Assembly: GCA_018268355.1 (NCBI GenBank)
Contig: JAFDWR010000002.1
Location: 124,001-188,000, forward strand
Direction of reading: 5' to 3'
Source of the DNA: Armatimonadota bacterium
GTDB taxonomy: Bacteria; Armatimonadota; Fimbriimonadia; Fimbriimonadales; Fimbriimonadaceae
DNA: 64,000 bases
Below, one piece after another: positions 59,119-64,000 of the stretch. A program made the translations under genes and the position numbers. Within the stretch, counting starts at the first letter, position 1. Each line of letters opens with the position of its first letter. The notes below the pieces were generated by a model. It worked only from the letters and a program-made list of their open reading frames with translations. It did not search any database and was not told the DNA's origin.

Positions 59119-60216
59119 TTGAAGGTCCTAACGATTTTTCAAGGAGGAGGAGCGGGTGGCGACTACACCATGGCCATGCAGCTCCACAAAGCGTTGCTCG
59201 CTGAGGGCGCGCATTCCACCTTGTTTCACGTTCGGCGCTCCCCGCGCCGCGAAGGCACCTACGAACAGATTGAACCCCGTGCAGAGCACGAAGGCGTGGA
59301 AATTCACATTGCTCGGGGTCGGCGCGACTTCCGGCGCAAGGCGCTTGCAATTGAACCCAAGTGGGACCTCATGCACGTCCACACCGGGGACAAATTGCCG
59401 AGCCTGGACGACGTTCTTGGGTTTCGGATTGCCCTTCCCGGCGTTCCCATCGTTTTGACCGCCCACGGCACCGAAGACATTCGCCGGGGCGAAGACCTGC
59501 GCTGGACGTTCCCCTATGCCGAGCGACTTTTGGCCCGGTTCCTGGTCCCCAGCGAACACAAGCGCCAAGTGGTGGCAAAGATCAGCCGCATCGGCAACCG
59601 ATTGATGGCGGTGCCGAACCTGGTCATTACGCCGCCGCCGATGGACCGCGTTCAAGCGCGAAACGAGCTGGGACTGCCTCTCGATCTGCCCGTCATCACG
59701 TTTGTGGCGTTGATTCGCCGTTCCAAGCGCGCCCACGAGGTCGTTGCCCTCATTCCGAAGCTGCGCGCCATGGGGCTTGACCCGATTGTGGTGATTGCGG
59801 GCGACGGTCCCGACTTTCCGTCGCTGAAAGCCCTTGCTGAGCCGTACGGTGACCGCGTTCGGCTCCTTGGCTATCGCACCGAGACTCGGCCGATTTTCTC
59901 GGCCGCAAACGCCTTTGTTTATCCCAGCGAGATCGAGAGCTTTGGCCTCAGCATGATTGAGGCGGGCCGCTATGGCAATCCAGTCATCAGCGCGGACATT
60001 CCGATCACCAAGAACGAGTTTGCCGGCCTTCCCGGCTATCACCACTTCCCCCTCGGCGACGTCGATGCGATGGCTGAGGCCACCTATGCCGCGCTAAAGT
60101 CGCACACCGCCGAAGAAGGCGAGCGCATGAAGGTGGAGATTGAGCACCGGTTTGGTGCAAGGGCGGTCGCCCAGCGTCACCTCGCGATCTACGAGGACGT
60201 CATCCGGCGTCGATAG
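59119..60216 (+). CDS. Glycosyltransferase family 4
   Basis: 365 aa from TTG 59119 behind AAGG. GT-B fold: an N-terminal GGDYTMAMQLHKALLAEG, then the C-terminal LIRRSKRAHEVVALIPKLRA, and the donor-site Ex7E motif in PSEIESFGLSMIEAG. Uses a nucleotide sugar to extend a glycan; sugar unknown. Its 3' end overlaps the convergent FkbM gene by 28 bp. Confidence 0.88.
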   Translation: MKVLTIFQGGGAGGDYTMAMQLHKALLAEGAHSTLFHVRRSPRREGTYEQIEPRAEHEGVEIHIARGRRDFRRKALAIEPKWDLMHVHTGDKLPSLDDVLGFRIALPGVPIVLTAHGTEDIRRGEDLRWTFPYAERLLARFLVPSEHKRQVVAKISRIGNRLMAVPNLVITPPPMDRVQARNELGLPLDLPVITFVALIRRSKRAHEVVALIPKLRAMGLDPIVVIAGDGPDFPSLKALAEPYGDRVRLLGYRTETRPIFSAANAFVYPSEIESFGLSMIEAGRYGNPVISADIPITKNEFAGLPGYHHFPLGDVDAMAEATYAALKSHTAEEGERMKVEIEHRFGARAVAQRHLAIYEDVIRRR

Positions 60217-60899
60217 ACCCGGTTGTTTCCGAAGGTCTTTTCGACTTCGAAGCCGCCGCTCAGCAGCTCCTTGAGCGCCTCTTCGTCCGCAACTGCGCCG
60301 TCCGACGACATCTCAACGCAGAGGTAAGTCGTGCGCTTGAGGGTTTCCGTGGCCCCACGCAGGACCTCGATGTCATAGCCCTCGGTGTCGACGCTCATGA
60401 AGAAGATCGGCTGGGTGTTGTTCTTGAGGATCTCATCGACCTTCACGATGGGGAGCACTTCAATGCGCGCATCGGGCGGGATCTGCTGGCCCGCGGACCG
60501 GATATAGCTATTTTCGTGGTCGGGAAGGTGGACAAATTCAACGATGCCCGCTTCGGCGCCGCAACCGCATTGGACCGCCGAATCGCCTGGTCGAATCATG
60601 CGATGGAGCTCGACGAGGGTCGCGTTTGGCTCGATGATGTAGCCGCGCATGCCATGCCGATAAAGCCGGTAGGTGTTCGACATGTTGATCGGGTGGTTGC
60701 CGCCGACCTCGACGTAGATCTGTCCCTTGGTGACCTCGGGCGTGAGCTGCTCAATCAGGAAGGTGTCGAGTCCAAATTCCGCGTACTCGCGCTCGGGCTT
60801 GGCGCTATCCGCCTTTGCCTTGACCCGGCGAGCCCACCGCTCCAAACCAGGGAAGCGAGGATAGACGTAGCGGCGCAGAAAGGACGGTTGATGACTCAT
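60189..60899 (-). CDS. FkbM family methyltransferase
   Basis: 236 aa. A SAM-binding start IYVEVGGNHPINMSNTYRLYRHGMRGYIIEPN, a FMSVDTEGYDIEVLRGA motif (Asp-Glu pair), and CVEMSSDG match the FkbM domain. It O-methylates sugars or small molecules. Its position among glycan genes suggests sugar methylation. Confidence 0.88.
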   Translation of the reverse strand: MSHQPSFLRRYVYPRFPGLERWARRVKAKADSAKPEREYAEFGLDTFLIEQLTPEVTKGQIYVEVGGNHPINMSNTYRLYRHGMRGYIIEPNATLVELHRMIRPGDSAVQCGCGAEAGIVEFVHLPDHENSYIRSAGQQIPPDARIEVLPIVKVDEILKNNTQPIFFMSVDTEGYDIEVLRGATETLKRTTYLCVEMSSDGAVADEEALKELLSGGFEVEKTFGNNRVYRRRMTSS

Positions 60900-60908
60900 A
60901 GCAAAGCA

Positions 60909-62006
60909 CTAAGGGCTAGATTCTAAGGCTACCTTGCGGCGACCCCGGAAGGAACTGGCGATGCGCTGCCCCACGCGGATCATCGGCTGTTCGATGAGGT
61001 GGAACGAGGCCACCGACGCGATCCCGGTGCAAACCAGGGCAATTCCAAGCGGGAGGAAGACGGCGGCGTCTTTGACCGGTTGGCCCTCGGTGTAGCCGAA
61101 AACGCGCAGGACAAAGAAGCGGAAAAAGAGCTCGTGGAAGAGGTAGATGCCGTACGAGTAGGTAGCGACTTGCTTGGCGGTGCGGCTGAGCCATCCCGTC
61201 GGCATGTCCTTTGCAAAGGCAAGAATGAAGCCCAAACCTATACACATCGGTGCACCCGCGACGCCCCGCATCCCCGTCTTCGCATAGAACGCCATGTAGG
61301 CGACAACGGCGACGAGGAGGTAAATCGGCACCCACCACCACGCCAGGAACCGCTTCGACTTGAACCACAGCGAGTAAGCGAGAATGCCGCCCATGAAGCA
61401 GGGCGCATAGGCAAAGAACTGGTTGAGTTTGAACTTGTGCTCAAGGTAAGCCCCCGCGAAGGCGAGCACGGTGGCACCGATTGCAACCGGGAAGGCGCGC
61501 TTCTTCATCGCGAAGAAGAAGATCGGGAGAAGAAGGTACATCGCCATCTCGAGCGGCAGGCTCCAGAGCGGCACGAGCACGTTTTCGTAGCCGATGAAGT
61601 TCTGGACGAGGGCGAGATTGGCGAGGAGCGCGGGGATCGTCTGCGCTTCCTTCATCGCCACGCCAAACACGAAGTAGGCGAGGAGAATCGCGAGCATCGA
61701 GAGAGGATAAATACGAAAAATCCGCCGAATCATGAACGAAACGTAGGCGCGCGTCCCGGTCTGAGCCTCCTTTGCCTCCGATCGCATCATCGAGAACATA
61801 AGCACGAGGCTGGTGTGGACAAAGAAGATCAGAACGCCGGACGTCCCGAAGGGCCATTCCTGGAACCAGGCGGTCTCGTGGACCTTGTAGTACTCAAAAA
61901 CGTGGCGGAAGACGACGAGCAGGACCGCGATGGACCGGACAAGGTCGAGAATCCGGTAATCGGCCGAAGCTTTGGGCTCGGCTTGGAGTGCGGCGTTTTC
62001 CTGCAT
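60909..62006 (-). CDS. Membrane acyltransferase (acyltransferase 3 / OafA-like)
   Basis: 365 aa with about ten membrane segments. RILDLVRSIAVLLVVFRHVFEYYK near the N-terminus carries the conserved Arg and His of acyltransferase-3 proteins, and RRIFRIYPLSML the second Arg motif. It transfers acetyl or other acyl groups to cell-surface glycan. It lies 10 bp after the FkbM gene start. Confidence 0.88.
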   Translation of the reverse strand: MQENAALQAEPKASADYRILDLVRSIAVLLVVFRHVFEYYKVHETAWFQEWPFGTSGVLIFFVHTSLVLMFSMMRSEAKEAQTGTRAYVSFMIRRIFRIYPLSMLAILLAYFVFGVAMKEAQTIPALLANLALVQNFIGYENVLVPLWSLPLEMAMYLLLPIFFFAMKKRAFPVAIGATVLAFAGAYLEHKFKLNQFFAYAPCFMGGILAYSLWFKSKRFLAWWWVPIYLLVAVVAYMAFYAKTGMRGVAGAPMCIGLGFILAFAKDMPTGWLSRTAKQVATYSYGIYLFHELFFRFFVLRVFGYTEGQPVKDAAVFLPLGIALVCTGIASVASFHLIEQPMIRVGQRIASSFRGRRKVALESSP

Positions 62007-62047
62007 GGAGTCAGGCCCCTGGAGTTACAAGGTCCGTGCCAAAGCGC

Positions 62048-63514
62048 TTAGTTCCAGCCACTTGCACGCGGATCGCGCTTGATCGACTTGAGCGCACGTC
62101 GCAGGCGGTCGAACTGGTTTCGGACGGGCATGATCTTTTCCTTTCGGTGCGGTGCCACGATTCCGAGGATGAACGCAGCCGGGAAGGTCAGGGTCTCCGC
62201 GCCGAGACAGTTGGTCACGAGGAGCAAGATTGAGATCGAAACGCCGTAAATGAAGCCTGCAAACGCGGCGACACGTCTTTCGGGCGTAGCGGTATTCATC
62301 CTCATGAGCCCAAAAGCACCCGCAATGGTGCCAAAGACCATGATGAGCAGGATCATGAAGCCCGGGAAGCCCGACGTGACGAGCATGAGGCGATAACCCG
62401 ACTCGGTGTACATCGCCGTCCAGCGCGAGGGCAGCACGTTACCGTTACCCATAACGCCCGGGTTCGGGCCGATGCCAGTGGCGGGAAACTCGGCAACGAT
62501 GTTGTTCGCCGATTCCCAGTTGTTGATACGCGATCCGGTGATCGTGTTCGGACCACGCAAGCCGTATTCGAGCTGGTGCTGGAAGAGGCCGAGCAGGATG
62601 GTCATGCCGATCGCGACCATCGCAAGGACGGTCATTCCCTGCTTCTTGTCCCGCTTGAAGACGTAATAGAGCACGAACGGCGCGGTGAACAGCCACGTGA
62701 AGTAGAAGGTTCTCGATTGCGCGGTGATGAGCGCCATCGTGCAAAGCAGCATGACGCCGACTTCCCACCACTTCAGCTTGCGGACCATGAGCTGGCCCGC
62801 GCAAAGCGCGATGCCAAGGATGCACATCGCCGAAAGGTCGTAGGCGTGGGCACCGAGGCCGACGGTTCGATCCTTGTTGGCATCAACCCAGGCTTGGCCA
62901 AGGCTCGTGTCGACGAACTGCGAGTAGTACGTGTACTGCCACTTGAACCCGGGGATCTTAAAGAACTGCCCAAGGCCGACGAAGGCATGGAGAGCGGCAA
63001 GCCCAATCAAAACGTTGATCAGCCGCTTACGCCACAGCTCGTTGAGGGTGCAGAGTGAATAGAAGACGAGGAACGGAATCGCAAGCAGAATCGGCCAATA
63101 CAAGTGACGCCCAATGGGGATGTCTTGGGCGATCTTGGGCACGATGATCAGGTACGAAGCGACGATCCACACCTGGAGCATGCCAAGCGCAACGACGGGG
63201 AACGGTAGGTACATCGTCGTTCGGCCATAGAGCAAGCTCACGAGCACGAACAGGATGCCAAATCCCGCCATGACGATGGTCGTGGTCTGATTTCCTCGGA
63301 TCGAGCCGGGGACGATCAGATAGAGCATGTAGGCGACGGCGACAATGAGCCCCCACCATTGCAAAACGGAGTGGCCAGCAAAGGCTCGGCTGGGCAGCCG
63401 GTCGCGGCCGAGGTTGGTGCGGAGTGCCCGCTGCTTGTCCACCCGGACTTCGGTGCGAAGAGGCAGCCGGACTTTGTCCTGCTGCCTCTTTGCACGACCG
63501 GGAAGAGTTGCCAT
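62048..63514 (-). CDS. O-antigen ligase/polymerase family membrane protein
   Basis: 488 aa with about eleven to twelve hydrophobic segments and a long external loop around residues 300-370 (RGPNTITGSRINNWESANNIVAEFPATGIGPNPG). The GxGPN-like loop and layout match Wzy_C/WaaL proteins. It ligates or polymerises glycan on lipid carrier. Three bases separate its start from the CpsD-like stop, so the two are in one operon. Confidence 0.88.
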   Translation of the reverse strand: MATLPGRAKRQQDKVRLPLRTEVRVDKQRALRTNLGRDRLPSRAFAGHSVLQWWGLIVAVAYMLYLIVPGSIRGNQTTTIVMAGFGILFVLVSLLYGRTTMYLPFPVVALGMLQVWIVASYLIIVPKIAQDIPIGRHLYWPILLAIPFLVFYSLCTLNELWRKRLINVLIGLAALHAFVGLGQFFKIPGFKWQYTYYSQFVDTSLGQAWVDANKDRTVGLGAHAYDLSAMCILGIALCAGQLMVRKLKWWEVGVMLLCTMALITAQSRTFYFTWLFTAPFVLYYVFKRDKKQGMTVLAMVAIGMTILLGLFQHQLEYGLRGPNTITGSRINNWESANNIVAEFPATGIGPNPGVMGNGNVLPSRWTAMYTESGYRLMLVTSGFPGFMILLIMVFGTIAGAFGLMRMNTATPERRVAAFAGFIYGVSISILLLVTNCLGAETLTFPAAFILGIVAPHRKEKIMPVRNQFDRLRRALKSIKRDPRASGWN

Positions 63515-63517
63515 GCT

Positions 63518-64000
63518 TTAGTTGGCGTGCTTGTATCCGAGGGAATACAGCGCCTGCTTGCTGAGGCCTTCTTCGCCCATGCTGGCGTGGGTGAAGATGA
63601 ACTTCACTTCCTTCGCGCCGGCTTGGGTGAGAACGTCGATACCAGCGGCGACGAGCTTGAGCGTCGCGTGCTTCGCGCTGACGACAAGGTAGACCTCGTC
63701 GACGAACGGGACGAGACGCGTGGCATCCGAAGCGATGGTGCAGGGCGGGCTGTCGAAGACCACGACGTTCTGGCCTTGGCTCAGGAGCTGGACCAGTGCT
63801 TCAATCGAGGGCGTTTGGGCGTCCTTGATCGTCGTCGGGCTTTCCTTACCGGCGGGCATCACGCGGAGGTTCGGGTGAACCGTTGCCTTGCCGAGAGGTT
63901 CGCCGGTGCCACCGATCATCGTCTTGGCGAGGATGTCGCCAACGCCGACGATGTTCTCGGCTTCAAACACGCGGGTGATCGTTTGGCTCTGCAGGTCGGC
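63518..64000 (-). CDS. CpsD/CapB-like tyrosine-protein kinase, C-terminal part
   Basis: 161 residues seen; the start is beyond the window. NVVVFDSPPCTIASDATRLVPFVDEVYLVVSAKHATLKLV is the Walker B/switch region of BY-kinases (Wzc/CpsD). The Walker A motif is in the missing N-terminal part. The C-terminus is short (SLGYKHAN) with few Tyr, unlike the Tyr cluster of many kinases, so it may rely on other sites. It regulates polysaccharide chain length with the adjacent Wzy/WaaL-type gene. Confidence 0.85.
   Translation of the reverse strand, partial: ADLQSQTITRVFEAENIVGVGDILAKTMIGGTGEPLGKATVHPNLRVMPAGKESPTTIKDAQTPSIEALVQLLSQGQNVVVFDSPPCTIASDATRLVPFVDEVYLVVSAKHATLKLVAAGIDVLTQAGAKEVKFIFTHASMGEEGLSKQALYSLGYKHAN

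Overview
The window is a GC-rich bacterial chromosome segment, gene-dense on both strands, with no phage, transposase or CRISPR. Several traits suggest an Armatimonadota bacterium of the Fimbriimonas type: two proteins with type IV pilin-like N-termini followed by DUF1559-like bodies, a PEP-CTERM protein, many secreted proteins of unknown role, frequent TTG/GTG starts, and an LPS-type heptose pathway. This placement is an inference from gene style, not a phylogeny.

Layout. 1-4.7 kb: a partial GAF histidine kinase, an esterase, a diguanylate cyclase, a Bax-inhibitor-1 protein and a pilin-like protein. 4.7-13.2 kb (minus): a probable run moxR, DUF58, TgpA-like transglutaminase, holA (DNA polymerase III delta) and a tricorn-like protease. 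13.3-16.5 kb: a class III cyclase/STAND ATPase followed at once by a protein with an extreme His/Cys-rich N-terminus. 16.6-21.7 kb: rpmB; an operon of a catalytically degenerate aldo-keto reductase, a small membrane protein and an FAD amine oxidase; a GYF_2-RDD protein; ubiX and a TIGR01777 epimerase. 21.8-31.7 kb: housekeeping genes (tig, mutM, aromatic amino acid hydroxylase, pgl, tsf-rpsB, gapA with an MFS gene). 31.8-40.9 kb: a pilin-like protein, an M60-like metalloprotease, an old-yellow-enzyme oxidoreductase, feoAB and a TetR-controlled membrane protein. 40.9-49.1 kb: TrhO, secreted enzymes (metzincin, PEP-CTERM protein, serine hydrolase, GH53 galactanase), three repeat-filled intergenic regions and tRNA-Leu(CAG). 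49.1-55.8 kb: an orphan sdhB, a lipoprotein, a NadR-like protein, a retropepsin-like protein, a HExxH protein and a dicarboxylate/amino acid symporter. 55.8-64 kb: a surface polysaccharide locus (hldD, a heptose kinase with a decayed nucleotidyltransferase domain, two glycosyltransferases, FkbM methyltransferase, acyltransferase, O-antigen ligase/polymerase, and a CpsD-like tyrosine kinase cut by the window end).

Most notable: the His/Cys-rich protein behind the cyclase; an array of seven direct and three inverted copies of a short motif between the GH53 gene and tRNA-Leu; a related set of 66-bp tandem repeats and a long-arm hairpin element found in two intergenic regions; several enzymes that have lost signature residues (HldE C-terminal domain, AKR, MutM zinc finger, FeoB G4, a receiver domain); and a palindromic operator whose half-sites double as -10 boxes of two opposed promoters. 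No single known defence or mobile system is present. All calls rest on reading the sequence; no database search was run.
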